A stretch of DNA of 64,000 nt, taken from Pseudomonas viciae. Its GTDB lineage: Bacteria; Pseudomonadota; Gammaproteobacteria; Pseudomonadales; Pseudomonadaceae. A program made the translations under genes and the position numbers. The notes below the pieces were generated by a model, which saw only the letters and a list, made by a program, of their open reading frames with translations, did not search any database and had not been told where the DNA came from. Positions within the stretch are counted from its first letter, which is position 1; each line of letters starts with the position of its first letter. The DNA is taken from positions 6,533,001 to 6,597,000 of the forward strand of contig NZ_CP035088.1 of NCBI RefSeq assembly GCF_004786035.1, given 5' to 3'. Below, one piece after another: positions 9,144 through 17,955 of the stretch.

Positions 9144-9144
<1 letters not shown>
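8332..9144 (-). CDS. trpA: Tryptophan synthase alpha chain
   Basis: 270 residues, full length. Cleaves indole-3-glycerol phosphate to indole and glyceraldehyde-3-phosphate; indole is channelled to TrpB. The catalytic Glu49 ([10 protein letters not shown]) and Asp60 ([10 protein letters not shown]) are present, as are the phosphate-binding glycines near the C-terminus ([24 protein letters not shown]). The ATG overlaps the trpB stop by one base (TGATG), so translation is coupled. It is the second gene of trpBA and is followed by a strong terminator. In Pseudomonas this pair is activated by TrpI, whose gene lies divergently upstream. Confidence 0.98.
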
Positions 9145-10435
<1,291 letters not shown>

Positions 10436-10489
10436 CGCGCTGAAAACCGATAAGATCGCCACAACCTGTCAGGAAAACTCACAGATCTC

Positions 10490-11383
10490 ATGAGCCACGA
10501 CCTTCCCCCGCTCAACGCCCTGCGCGCTTTCGAGGCCACCGCCCGCCTGAACAGCGTAAGCCAGGCGGCCGAACAGCTGCACGTCACCCACGGCGCCGTC
10601 AGTCGACAACTCAAGGTGCTGGAAGAGCACTTGGGTGTCAGCCTGTTCGTCAAGGATGGACGCGGCCTTAAACTCACAGATGCGGGCTTGCGCCTGCGCG
10701 ATGCCAGCGCTGACGCGTTCGAACGCCTACGCAGTGTTTGCGCGGAACTGACCCGAAGCACAGCGGATGCCCCGTTCGTACTCGGTTGTTCGGGAAGCCT
10801 GCTGGCGCGCTGGTTTATACCCCGCCTGGGGAGGCTCAATGCCGACTTGCCAGACTTGCGCTTGCACCTGTCCGCCGGCGAAGGCGACCTGGACCCCAGG
10901 CGGCCAGGGCTGGACGCCCTGCTGGTGTTCGCCGAACCGCCCTGGCCCGCCGACATGCAAGTGTATGAACTGGTCAGCGAGCGGATCGGCCCGGTGATGA
11001 GCCCGCGTTACGCCGGTTTCGCCCGCCTGCAAGCCGCACCGGTCAGTGCGCTGCTGGGCGAGCCGTTGTTGCATACCACGTCTCGCCCCCAAGCCTGGCC
11101 AACCTGGGCACGACAAAACGCCCTTGAACCCCAGGCATTGAAATTCGGGCAAGGTTTCGAGCATTTGTATTATTTGCTGGAGGCTGCTGTTGCCGGGCTG
11201 GGCGTGGCCATCGCCCCCGAGCCGCTGGTGGCCGAGGACCTGCGCGCCGGTCGCCTGGTCGCGCCGTGGGGTTTCGACGAAACCCCGGCGCGACTGGCGT
11301 TGTGGCTACCCAAGCGCGCTGCGGACGGTCGCGCCCGGCAATTGGCGCAATGGCTCAGGCATGAGCTGAGCCAACCGGCCTAG
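10490..11383 (+). CDS. trpI: LysR-type activator of trpBA
   Basis: 297 residues. N-terminal winged helix-turn-helix of the LysR/GcvA subgroup ([20 protein letters not shown], then [18 protein letters not shown]) and a C-terminal periplasmic-binding-protein-like effector domain. TrpI activates trpBA in response to indoleglycerol phosphate and represses itself. The divergent position next to trpB is the diagnostic Pseudomonas arrangement. The last four bases overlap the end of the convergent DUF883 gene. Confidence 0.93.
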   Translation: MSHDLPPLNALRAFEATARLNSVSQAAEQLHVTHGAVSRQLKVLEEHLGVSLFVKDGRGLKLTDAGLRLRDASADAFERLRSVCAELTRSTADAPFVLGCSGSLLARWFIPRLGRLNADLPDLRLHLSAGEGDLDPRRPGLDALLVFAEPPWPADMQVYELVSERIGPVMSPRYAGFARLQAAPVSALLGEPLLHTTSRPQAWPTWARQNALEPQALKFGQGFEHLYYLLEAAVAGLGVAIAPEPLVAEDLRAGRLVAPWGFDETPARLALWLPKRAADGRARQLAQWLRHELSQPA

Positions 11384-11706
11384 TCGCCGCGTTTGCACAA
11401 CAAATAAGCGGCCAACAAACCCAGCGCCCCGACCGCGACACCGGCCGTGGTCCATGGGTGTTCCTGAGCGTAGTCACGAGTGGCGATCCCGGTTTCACGG
11501 GTTTTCACCTTGACCTCTTCATACGCATCGCTGAGCAGATGGCGAGAATGTTTCAGCGCGTTTTCAGCGTTTGCCTTGAGCGACTTGAGGGTCTTGCGCG
11601 ACTCGTCCGAAGCGTCGTCCTTCAGGCTCTCCAACGACTTGAGCAGACTCTCGATCTCCGCTTCCATGCTTTGCAACGAGGCTTTACGTAACGAATTGCT
11701 GGCCAT
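11380..11706 (-). CDS. DUF883 (ElaB/YqjD-like) membrane protein
   Basis: 108 residues: a long amphipathic helical region with heptad character (about 10-75) and a C-terminal transmembrane anchor containing the [15 protein letters not shown] stretch, ending in a basic CKRGD tail. This is the architecture of the ElaB/YqjD/YgaM family, tail-anchored inner-membrane proteins, some of which associate with ribosomes in stationary phase in E. coli. The ATG at 11706 has GGAGAGAG five bases upstream. Converges on trpI with a 4-base overlap. Confidence 0.88.
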   Translation of the reverse strand: MASNSLRKASLQSMEAEIESLLKSLESLKDDASDESRKTLKSLKANAENALKHSRHLLSDAYEEVKVKTRETGIATRDYAQEHPWTTAGVAVGALGLLAAYLLCKRGD

Positions 11707-11861
11707 GGTGGCTCTCTCCTGCAGTGGTTGAGTGGCGTGTGTGAATTGGGACTGCGGTCGTTTCTGAAAGTGCAGTAAATCTGAACTTCAAAGCGCAAAC
11801 GGCGCCACACGTAAGGCGAAAAATCGCTGCTAGGCTGTTTAAGACAACCAAGGAGAACGTC

Positions 11862-12077
11862 ATGAGTGACCATCACACGTACAAAAAAGTCGAGCTGGTC
11901 GGCTCGTCGCCCACCAGTATTGAAGACGCCATCAACAATGCCCTGGCCGAGGCCAGCAAAAGCCTCAAGCACCTGGAATGGTTCGAAGTCACGGAAACCC
12001 GCGGGCACATCGAAAACGGCCGGGCCGCGCACTTCCAGGTGACCCTCAAAGTCGGGTTCCGGATTGTTAATAGCTGA
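11862..12077 (+). CDS. Dodecin (flavin-storage dodecamer)
   Basis: 71 residues, the usual dodecin length. The pattern [19 protein letters not shown], then W-F-E-V-x-E-T-R-G and [11 protein letters not shown] matches dodecins, which form hollow dodecamers that bind FMN or related flavins. The Trp in LEWFEVTE is the family's flavin-stacking residue. AAGGAGAACGTC immediately before the ATG is a strong ribosome-binding site. Monocistronic and divergent from the DUF883 gene. Confidence 0.92.
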   Translation: MSDHHTYKKVELVGSSPTSIEDAINNALAEASKSLKHLEWFEVTETRGHIENGRAAHFQVTLKVGFRIVNS

Positions 12078-12192
12078 GGAGCAGTGAACTTGCACGCTGG
12101 CGGAGTGCCATAGGGAATGGCGATGCGCTATCCGGCAAGCGCATCAGCCTGTCCGATACCTGCCCTATTGATCCGACCAAGGAGTGCGAGCG

Positions 12193-12417
12193 ATGAACAA
12201 GTTGATGGTGGCCCTGGGTTTGCTGAGCCTTGCGGGTGGTGCATTTGCGGCCGGCAAGCCCTGCGAGGAGCTGAAAAGCGAAATCGCCGCAAAGCTCGAT
12301 GCCAAGGGCGTGTCAGGTTACTCGCTGGAAATCGTCGATAAAGGCGCAGCAACTGACGGAAAAGTCGTCGGCAGCTGTGAGGGCGGCGCGAAAGAGATCG
12401 TCTACAAACGCGGCTGA
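12193..12417 (+). CDS. DUF1161 small exported protein, copy 1
   Basis: 74 residues with a Sec signal peptide (MNKLMVALGLLSLAGGAFAA) and a mature domain of about 54 residues with two Cys (KPCEELK and VGSCEGG) that could form a disulfide. This is the DUF1161 pattern; function unknown, location presumably periplasmic. A longer frame exists, but GGAG at 12181-12184 is well spaced for the ATG at 12193. A closely similar gene lies at 14269-14502. Followed at once by a strong terminator. Confidence 0.85.
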   Translation: MNKLMVALGLLSLAGGAFAAGKPCEELKSEIAAKLDAKGVSGYSLEIVDKGAATDGKVVGSCEGGAKEIVYKRG

Positions 12418-12432
12418 TCCTGTGCGTACGTC

Positions 12433-12460
12433 AAAGCCGACGCAATGCGTCGGCTTTTTT
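12433..12460 (+). terminator. Rho-independent terminator after DUF1161 copy 1
   Basis: AAGCCGACGC-AAT-GCGTCGGCTT followed by a T run (ending at 12460), 16 bases after the stop codon. It can also serve the convergent LLM oxidoreductase gene, since A residues precede the stem. Confidence 0.93.
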
Positions 12461-12470
12461 ATGCGCGGGA

Positions 12471-13472
12471 TCAGCCTTTCATGACCTGCGCCAGCAACTC
12501 ATACGAGCGCAAGCGATCAGCGTGCTCATACAGATCGCTGGTGAAGATCAATTCATCGGCTTGGGTTTGCTCGATCAGCACTTCGAGCTTGGCCCTGATT
12601 TTCTGCGGCCCACCGACCATGGCCAGGCCAAGGAAATCGCCAACCGCCTCTTTCTCATGGGGCAACCAGAGTCCATTCATGGTCTCCACCGGCGGGCGCT
12701 GCACCAGGCTCTGGCCGCGCATCAGTGCCAGGATCCGCTGATACACCGAGGTCGCCAGGTAATCGGCCTGTTCGTCCGTGTCCGCCGCGACCAAAGGTAC
12801 ACCGAGCATCACGTAAGGCTTGTCGAGCACCGCCGACGGCTTGAAGTGGTTGCGGTAGATGCGGATCGCCTCGTGCATATAGCGCGGGGCGAAATGCGAG
12901 GCGAAGGCGTAGGGCAAACCGCGCTCGCCGGCCAGTTGCGCGCTGAACAGGCTCGAACCCAGCAGCCATACCGGCACATTGGTCCCCGTGCCGGGCATGG
13001 CGATGATGCGTTGGTCCGGGGTACGCGGGCCGAGATAACGCATCAGCTCAGCCACGTCTTCGGGGAAGTCGTCCGCACTGCCAGAGCGCTCGCGACGCAG
13101 CGCCCGGGCGGTCATCTGGTCGGAGCCAGGCGCGCGCCCAAGGCCCAGATCGATTCGCCCCGGGTAAAGGCTTTCCAGCGTGCCGAACTGTTCAGCGATG
13201 ATCAACGGTGCATGGTTGGGCAGCATCACGCCGCCGGAACCGACGCGAATCGTCGAAGTGCCCCCCGCCAGATAGCCCAGCAGCACTGCGGTGGCGGAGC
13301 TGGCGATGCCATCCATGTTGTGGTGCTCGGCCACCCAGAAGCGGGTGTAGCCGAATTTTTCCACGTGCTGCGCCAGGTCCAGCGAGTTGCGCAAGGATTG
13401 GGCGGCATTGCCGTCGGCGCGAACAGGCACAAGGTCGAGGGTTGAGAACTTCACTTCGGACAGCTGTTTCAT
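12471..13472 (-). CDS. LLM-class flavin-dependent oxidoreductase
   Basis: 333 residues of the bacterial-luciferase-like superfamily, subgroup MsnO8/Yhb[21 protein letters not shown] near the N-terminus and the characteristic [13 protein letters not shown] at about 106-118. These enzymes use reduced flavin (FMNH2, less often F420) to oxygenate small substrates; the substrate here is unknown. ATG at 13472 with GGAGA nine bases upstream. Single gene, transcribed toward the DUF1161 terminator. Confidence 0.88.
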   Translation of the reverse strand: MKQLSEVKFSTLDLVPVRADGNAAQSLRNSLDLAQHVEKFGYTRFWVAEHHNMDGIASSATAVLLGYLAGGTSTIRVGSGGVMLPNHAPLIIAEQFGTLESLYPGRIDLGLGRAPGSDQMTARALRRERSGSADDFPEDVAELMRYLGPRTPDQRIIAMPGTGTNVPVWLLGSSLFSAQLAGERGLPYAFASHFAPRYMHEAIRIYRNHFKPSAVLDKPYVMLGVPLVAADTDEQADYLATSVYQRILALMRGQSLVQRPPVETMNGLWLPHEKEAVGDFLGLAMVGGPQKIRAKLEVLIEQTQADELIFTSDLYEHADRLRSYELLAQVMKG

Positions 13473-13708
13473 GGGCCGGGATCTCCAACGGCGTTCCGGG
13501 CTTTTCCTTGGGGCAAAAGCCTGCCGTTTCTATAGGTGTGTTCCATGCAATGTGGGCATATACCCGAGTTTCAATAGCAGCAGCGAAATTTCCTACTAAA
13601 TCGGTCGGCTAATCGACAGGATGAACTTTATCGGGCGGTCTATCCTCACAACCCTGACAACGAAAAACACCAGGCGCGAACCCCGCGCCGGATATTGAGG
13701 AGGCAGAC

Positions 13709-14140
13709 ATGGCTATCATCAAGAAAGCATCGGCTCATTGGGAAGGTGACCTGAAAACCGGCATCGGCTCCATCTCCACGGAAACCGGCGTGTTGCGCGA
13801 AGCCCCCTATGGCTTCAAGGCGCGCTTCGAAGGCGGCAAGGGCACCAACCCTGAAGAACTGATCGGCGCGGCCCATGCGGGCTGCTTCTCCATGGCATTT
13901 TCGATGATCCTCGGCGATGCCGGGCTCAAGGCTGACAGTATCGACACCAACGCCGAAGTCACCCTGGACCAGGTCGACGGCGGCTTTGCGATTACCGCCG
14001 TAAAACTGATTCTCAAGGCCAAGATCCCCGGTGCCAGCCAAGCGCAATTCGAAGAACTGAGCACCAAGGCCAAGGAAGGTTGCCCGGTTTCCAAGGTGCT
14101 GAACGCGAAGATCACCCTGGATGCCACGCTGGTGAGCTGA
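13709..14140 (+). CDS. osmC: OsmC-type peroxiredoxin
   Basis: 143 residues, full length for OsmC. Reduces organic and inorganic hydroperoxides with two redox cysteines: Cys in GAAHAGCFSMAFS (about residue 59) and Cys in AKEGCPVSKVLN (about 125), both present. The N-terminal KKASAHWEGDLKTGIGSIST is typical of OsmC rather than Ohr. GGAGG five bases before the ATG gives strong initiation. A long hairpin follows the stop codon. Confidence 0.93.
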   Translation: MAIIKKASAHWEGDLKTGIGSISTETGVLREAPYGFKARFEGGKGTNPEELIGAAHAGCFSMAFSMILGDAGLKADSIDTNAEVTLDQVDGGFAITAVKLILKAKIPGASQAQFEELSTKAKEGCPVSKVLNAKITLDATLVS

Positions 14141-14149
14141 TGCGACAAC

Positions 14150-14184
14150 GATCACAGCCTCAGCTTCGGCTGAAGGTTGTGATC
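14150..14184 (+). terminator. Hairpin after osmC (probable terminator)
   Basis: GATCACAGCCTCAGC-TTCG-GCTGAAGGTTGTGATC: about 15 paired bases around a TTCG tetraloop, ten bases after the osmC stop. Only a short T-rich tail (TGTTTA) follows, so it may act as a terminator or as a 3' stabiliser. Confidence 0.6.
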
Positions 14185-14268
14185 TGTTTACCCACAGACA
14201 ATTGTGGTCGAATGCAGCCCTGCAGTTTCAGCGTACAGGCAGTACGCGCTGTAATGAGGAATTCGAGC

Positions 14269-14502
14269 ATGAAACGATTTGCCCTGGCGATCATCGGGTA
14301 CGCAGTAGCCACATCAGCTCTCGCGGCCCCTAAACCCTGCGACGAACTCAAGGCTGAGATCGAAGCCAAGATCCAGGCCCAAGGCGTGACGTCCTACACG
14401 CTGGAAATTGTCACTAACGACGAAGTGCACGACGAGAATATGGTCGTGGGCAGTTGCGAAAACGGCACGAAAAAAATCATCTATCAAAAGAACGACCGCT
14501 GA
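14269..14502 (+). CDS. DUF1161 small exported protein, copy 2
   Basis: 77 residues: signal peptide (MKRFALAIIGYAVATSALAA), then KPCDELKAEIEAKIQAQGVT and VGSCENGTKKIIYQ, collinear with copy 1 at 12193-12417 and keeping both Cys. The ATG at 14269 is chosen because AGGA stands eight bases upstream; an in-frame ATG at 14254 lacks one. Function unknown. The two copies flank the LLM and osmC genes, suggesting an old local duplication. Confidence 0.83.
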   Translation: MKRFALAIIGYAVATSALAAPKPCDELKAEIEAKIQAQGVTSYTLEIVTNDEVHDENMVVGSCENGTKKIIYQKNDR

Positions 14503-14508
14503 AAAGCG

Positions 14509-14934
14509 CTACGGAATGCAGTTGATTTGCCGTTCTTCAGCAACAATTTCCCGCTTGGCGTTATAGAGCCGTGCGCTCGGGGTGAACGCCAGGTTGCGAC
14601 CCTCCAGGCGATAACGCTGGCCGGCTTCGAAATGGTCGTAACGCACGATCATGTAGCACAGCCGCTCTTGCGGCTCGGCTTGCATGCCCAGCCCACCACC
14701 GCCAAGGACTTCAAAGTCGAAGCGCACCTTCAGCTCATGACTGCCCGGCGAAACCTGAAAAAACCGTCCGTCCCGCAGTCGCTGGCCATCGAGGCTTTCA
14801 GCCATCAGCATCTTGCCCCCTGGCATGGGCGTCGCGAAATCGACCCAGGCCATGTTCGGATCAACCTGGGGCGGCGAGCTGGTTGCACACCCGCTCATGG
14901 AGACGAAAACCAGCAATAGCATGTAGAGGCGCAT
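14509..14934 (-). CDS. PA0061/PA0062-family lipoprotein, copy 1
   Basis: 141 residues with a lipoprotein signal (MRLYMLLLVFVSMSGC, Cys16). The mature protein is a small beta-rich domain with the pattern F-x-V-x-P-G-S-H-E-L-x-V-R-F and a late Y-R-L-E-G-R-N-L-A-F motif shared with its neighbour at 14975-15388. Function unknown; presumably in the envelope. Good ribosome-binding site AAGGAAA before the ATG. Confidence 0.8.
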   Translation of the reverse strand: MRLYMLLLVFVSMSGCATSSPPQVDPNMAWVDFATPMPGGKMLMAESLDGQRLRDGRFFQVSPGSHELKVRFDFEVLGGGGLGMQAEPQERLCYMIVRYDHFEAGQRYRLEGRNLAFTPSARLYNAKREIVAEERQINCIP

Positions 14935-14974
14935 GATGAATTTCCTTACGTCAGGTGCTTGAGCATAGCGCCGA

Positions 14975-15388
14975 TCAGCTTTGCTGGCAGCCGGCCGGCG
15001 TCCCTTGACCTACCACTTTGCGCTGTTGGTCATAAAGCTTGGCCCACGGCCGGAAACCAATGTTGCCGGCCTGCAACTGGTACCGCTGGCCAGCGTTGAA
15101 ATCCTTGAATTTCACGTTCAACCGGCAATCACGCCACAGCGGCTCGGCATCGGGGCCGATGTTGCCGGGCTCGACGGCAAATTGATAGCGCACCGTCAGC
15201 TCATGACTGCCGGGCTGCACTTCGAAATAACGTCGGTCGATGGACGTCTTGTCGTCGACTTCCAGCGCCTGCAGCGCGGTGTCCTGATGACTTCCCAGGT
15301 CGATCCACGCTTGGGATGGATCAGGGTCAGGCAAACCGGCACAACCGGTCAGCAGCAACAAGCCACTCGTCAGCATCAACACGCGCAT
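14975..15388 (-). CDS. PA0061/PA0062-family lipoprotein, copy 2
   Basis: 137 residues; signal peptide MRVLMLTSGLLLLTGC with lipobox Cys16. Aligns by eye with copy 1 over the mature region (YFEVQPGSHELTVRYQF; FKDFNAGQRYQLQAGNIGF). The pair is tandem, 40 bases apart, copy 2 first in the direction of transcription, and probably co-transcribed. The order next to a predicted aminopeptidase lipoprotein matches P. aeruginosa PA0061-PA0063. Function unknown. Confidence 0.8.
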   Translation of the reverse strand: MRVLMLTSGLLLLTGCAGLPDPDPSQAWIDLGSHQDTALQALEVDDKTSIDRRYFEVQPGSHELTVRYQFAVEPGNIGPDAEPLWRDCRLNVKFKDFNAGQRYQLQAGNIGFRPWAKLYDQQRKVVGQGTPAGCQQS

Positions 15389-15447
15389 AGCGAAGCTCCA
15401 GGCAGGCGAGATAGTCTTGTGGGCAGACTTTCCCAGGGTGATTCCAA

Positions 15448-16539
15448 TTGATCAGGCCGCATTCAAGCCATCGGTTACTCGACCGTGTTTTCCGGATTTT
15501 GTTTCCAGGCCTCCTGCTTTTGTTACTCAACGGTTGTGCAAGCGTCGGTTACTACAGCCAGCTCGCCAGCGGGCAACTGCGACTGTTGCAGGCCCGCGAG
15601 CCAATCGACCAAGTGATTGCCGACCCCGCCCGCGATCCAAAATTGCGCGCTCATCTGGCCCAGGCCCGCGAAGCCCGAACATTCGCCAGTGCGCACCTGC
15701 ACCTGCCGGACAACAAAAGCTACCGCCTGTATGCGGACATTGGCCGCCCGTTCGTAGTCTGGAATGTCTTCGCCACGCCAGAATTTTCCCTGGCCCCGCA
15801 AAATCACTGCTTCCCCATCGCCGGTTGCGTGGCCTATCGCGGCTACTACACCCAGGGTGCCGCCCGTGGCGAGGCTGCCCTGCAGCGCTTGCGTGGCATG
15901 GATGTGGCGATTGGCGGCGTAGAGGCTTACTCAACGCTGGGCTGGTTCAACGACCCGATCCTGAGCTCAATGATGCACTGGGGCGACGAACGCCTGGCGA
16001 CACTGATCTTTCACGAACTGGCGCACCAGCGCTTCTATGTAAAGGACGACACCGAATTCAACGAATCCTTCGCCACCTTCGTCGAACAGGAAGGCACCCG
16101 CCAGTGGCGCGCCAGTCGCGGCTTAGCCCCGGATACCGGTAACCAGATGCGCCAGCGCGACCAGTTCATCCAACTGGTCCTCGACACTCGCCAGCGCCTG
16201 GAAAAGCTCTACACCCAAGCCCTGCCGGCCGAACAAATGCGCCAGCGCAAGGCCCAAGAATTCCAGCGCCTGCGCACCGACTACCAGCAACTGCGCGACA
16301 CCCAGTGGGCAGGCAACAAGCGCTACGACGCCTGGGTCTACGCGCCGCTGAACAATGCGCGGTTATTGCCGTTTGGGTTGTATGACCAATGGGTGCCGGC
16401 GTTTGCGGCGCTGTTCCAGCAAGAGCGCAGGGACTGGACTGCGTTTTATGCCGCTGTGGAAAAGCTCGGCAAGTTGCCTGCTGATGAACGCAAAGCGGCA
16501 TTGAAGGCGCTGGCAGAATCGAAGACGTCTGTTGACTGA
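15448..16539 (+). CDS. Predicted zinc aminopeptidase lipoprotein (PA0063-like)
   Basis: 363 residues. The N-terminus ends in a lipobox (LLLLLLNGCAS, Cys30), so the protein should be lipid-anchored in the envelope. It carries a zincin motif HELAHQ at residues 189-194, with FNESFATFVEQEG about 20 residues later as the probable third-ligand region. This is the pattern of the predicted-aminopeptidase family (COG4324-like); I know of no assigned substrate. The only suitable start for the full signal peptide is TTG at 15448, after CCAGGG. Divergent from the PA0061/62-type lipoproteins. Confidence 0.78.
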   Translation: MIRPHSSHRLLDRVFRILFPGLLLLLLNGCASVGYYSQLASGQLRLLQAREPIDQVIADPARDPKLRAHLAQAREARTFASAHLHLPDNKSYRLYADIGRPFVVWNVFATPEFSLAPQNHCFPIAGCVAYRGYYTQGAARGEAALQRLRGMDVAIGGVEAYSTLGWFNDPILSSMMHWGDERLATLIFHELAHQRFYVKDDTEFNESFATFVEQEGTRQWRASRGLAPDTGNQMRQRDQFIQLVLDTRQRLEKLYTQALPAEQMRQRKAQEFQRLRTDYQQLRDTQWAGNKRYDAWVYAPLNNARLLPFGLYDQWVPAFAALFQQERRDWTAFYAAVEKLGKLPADERKAALKALAESKTSVD

Positions 16540-16546
16540 ACCGGCC

Positions 16547-16626
16547 TCATCGCGAGCAGGCTCGCTCCCACGATAGACCTCAGTGACATACCCCCTTGTG
16601 GGAGCAAGGCTTGCCCGCGATAGCAA
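16547..16626. repeat. BIME: inverted REP pair
   Basis: TCGCGAGCAGGCTCGCTCCCAC (16550-16571) and GTGGGAGCAAGGCTTGCCCGCGA face each other across about 28 bases, between convergent genes. Confidence 0.88.
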
Positions 16627-16631
16627 TATGA

Positions 16632-17282
16632 CTAACCCCGCAAAAACGCCCGATGCAACTCATCCAGCGTTTCAAAGTGATAAACCGGCCCCTCCGCATT
16701 CAACTCCTCATAACTGCCAAACCCATACCCCACCGCCGCCGCATCCAGCCCATTGCTACGAGCGCCGATCAGGTCATGCTTGCGGTCGCCAATCATCAAG
16801 GTATTTGCCGGGTCGAGGCCTTCTTCAGCCATCAGATGAGCAATCAACTCGACTTTGTCGGTGCGCGTACCATCCAGCTCACTGCCATAAATCACTTTGA
16901 AGTGCCGGGCAAAGTCGAAGTGGCGGGCGATTTCCCGGGCGAAGACCCAGGGTTTGGAGGTGGCGATGTACAGTTGCCGGCCCTGCTCGCCCAAGGTTTC
17001 CAGCAGGGGCACCACGCCGTCAAACACCCGGTTTTCGTACAACCCGGTGACTTTGAAGCGTTCGCGATAGAAACCCACCGCTTCCCAGGCTTTCGCTTCA
17101 TCGAAGTCGTAGAACTGCATAAAAGCCTGCAACAGCGGCGGGCCGATGAAGTGTTCGAGGCGGGTCAGGTCGGGTTCGTCGATACCCAGTTGGCTCAAGG
17201 CGAACTGGATCGAGCGGGTGATGCCCTCGCGGGGGTCGGTGAGGGTGCCGTCGAGGTCAAAGAGTACGGTTGGGTAATGCAT
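16632..17282 (-). CDS. HAD-family phosphatase (PGP/Gph-like)
   Basis: 216 residues with all four HAD motifs: I FDLDGTLTDP (about 8-17), II YIATSKPW (about 100-107), III Lys (TDKVELIA) and IV MIGDRKHDLIGA. The cap between motifs I and II is helical (C1 type), as in phosphoglycolate phosphatases and the so-called 5'-nucleotidase PA0065. The substrate is probably a small phosphate ester but is not fixed by sequence. It lies just downstream of, and in the same direction as, the gamma-carbonic anhydrase-like gene (28-base gap), so the two are likely an operon. Confidence 0.86.
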   Translation of the reverse strand: MHYPTVLFDLDGTLTDPREGITRSIQFALSQLGIDEPDLTRLEHFIGPPLLQAFMQFYDFDEAKAWEAVGFYRERFKVTGLYENRVFDGVVPLLETLGEQGRQLYIATSKPWVFAREIARHFDFARHFKVIYGSELDGTRTDKVELIAHLMAEEGLDPANTLMIGDRKHDLIGARSNGLDAAAVGYGFGSYEELNAEGPVYHFETLDELHRAFLRG

Positions 17283-17310
17283 GAAAATTCCTGGGCCATG
17301 GCGGGACGGT

Positions 17311-17856
17311 TCAGACCTGGTCGTAACCTTCGGCCAAATGCAGGTCCTTGAGCTTCACGTAGTTCGCCGCGCTGTAGGTGAAAAAGGCGCGTTCCTTGTC
17401 GGTCAGTGGCCGGGCCTGTTTCACCGGGCTGCCCACGTACAAGAAGCCGCTTTCCAGGCGCTTGCCCGGCGGTACGAGGCTACCGGCGCCGATGATCACG
17501 TCGTCCTCGACGACCGCGCCGTCCATGACGATGCTACCCATGCCGATCAGGATCCGACTGCCTACGGAGCAGCCATGGAGCATGACTTTGTGGGCGATGG
17601 TCACGTCGTCGCCGATCAACAGCGGAAAGCCATCGGGATTGAACGGGCCGGCGTGGGTGATGTGCAGCACGCAACCATCCTGGACGCTGGTGCGGGCACC
17701 GATGCGGATGCGGTGCATGTCGCCGCGAATGACCGTCAGCGGCCAGACGGAGCTGTCTTCGCCGATTTCGACGTCGCCGATCACCACTGCGGTGCTGTCG
17801 ACAAAAGCCCCGCGGGCAAGCCGTGGGCGGTGATTCTGGTACGTGCGAAGGGTCAC
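17311..17856 (-). CDS. Gamma-carbonic anhydrase-like hexapeptide protein (YrdA/PaaY type)
   Basis: 181 residues forming a left-handed beta-helix of hexapeptide repeats (VVIGDVEIGEDSSVWP, IRIGARTSVQDGCVLH, LLIGDDVTIAHKVMLHGC). The three metal-binding His typical of gamma-carbonic anhydrases are present (His in DGCVLHIT, and the pair in TIAHKVMLHG). Many members have little or no anhydrase activity, so the reaction is uncertain. The start is GTG at 17856, with GAGAG upstream; no better ATG exists. First gene of a likely two-gene unit with the HAD gene. Confidence 0.88.
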   Translation of the reverse strand: MTLRTYQNHRPRLARGAFVDSTAVVIGDVEIGEDSSVWPLTVIRGDMHRIRIGARTSVQDGCVLHITHAGPFNPDGFPLLIGDDVTIAHKVMLHGCSVGSRILIGMGSIVMDGAVVEDDVIIGAGSLVPPGKRLESGFLYVGSPVKQARPLTDKERAFFTYSAANYVKLKDLHLAEGYDQV

Positions 17857-17955
17857 GATAGGCTCTCTCTTATCCGGTGATAGGCGCTGCTAGCTGCGGT
17901 GAACGTCGATTGTAATTAAGATGGGCCCATGTTTCTTCCAGCCAAGGTGTCAACC

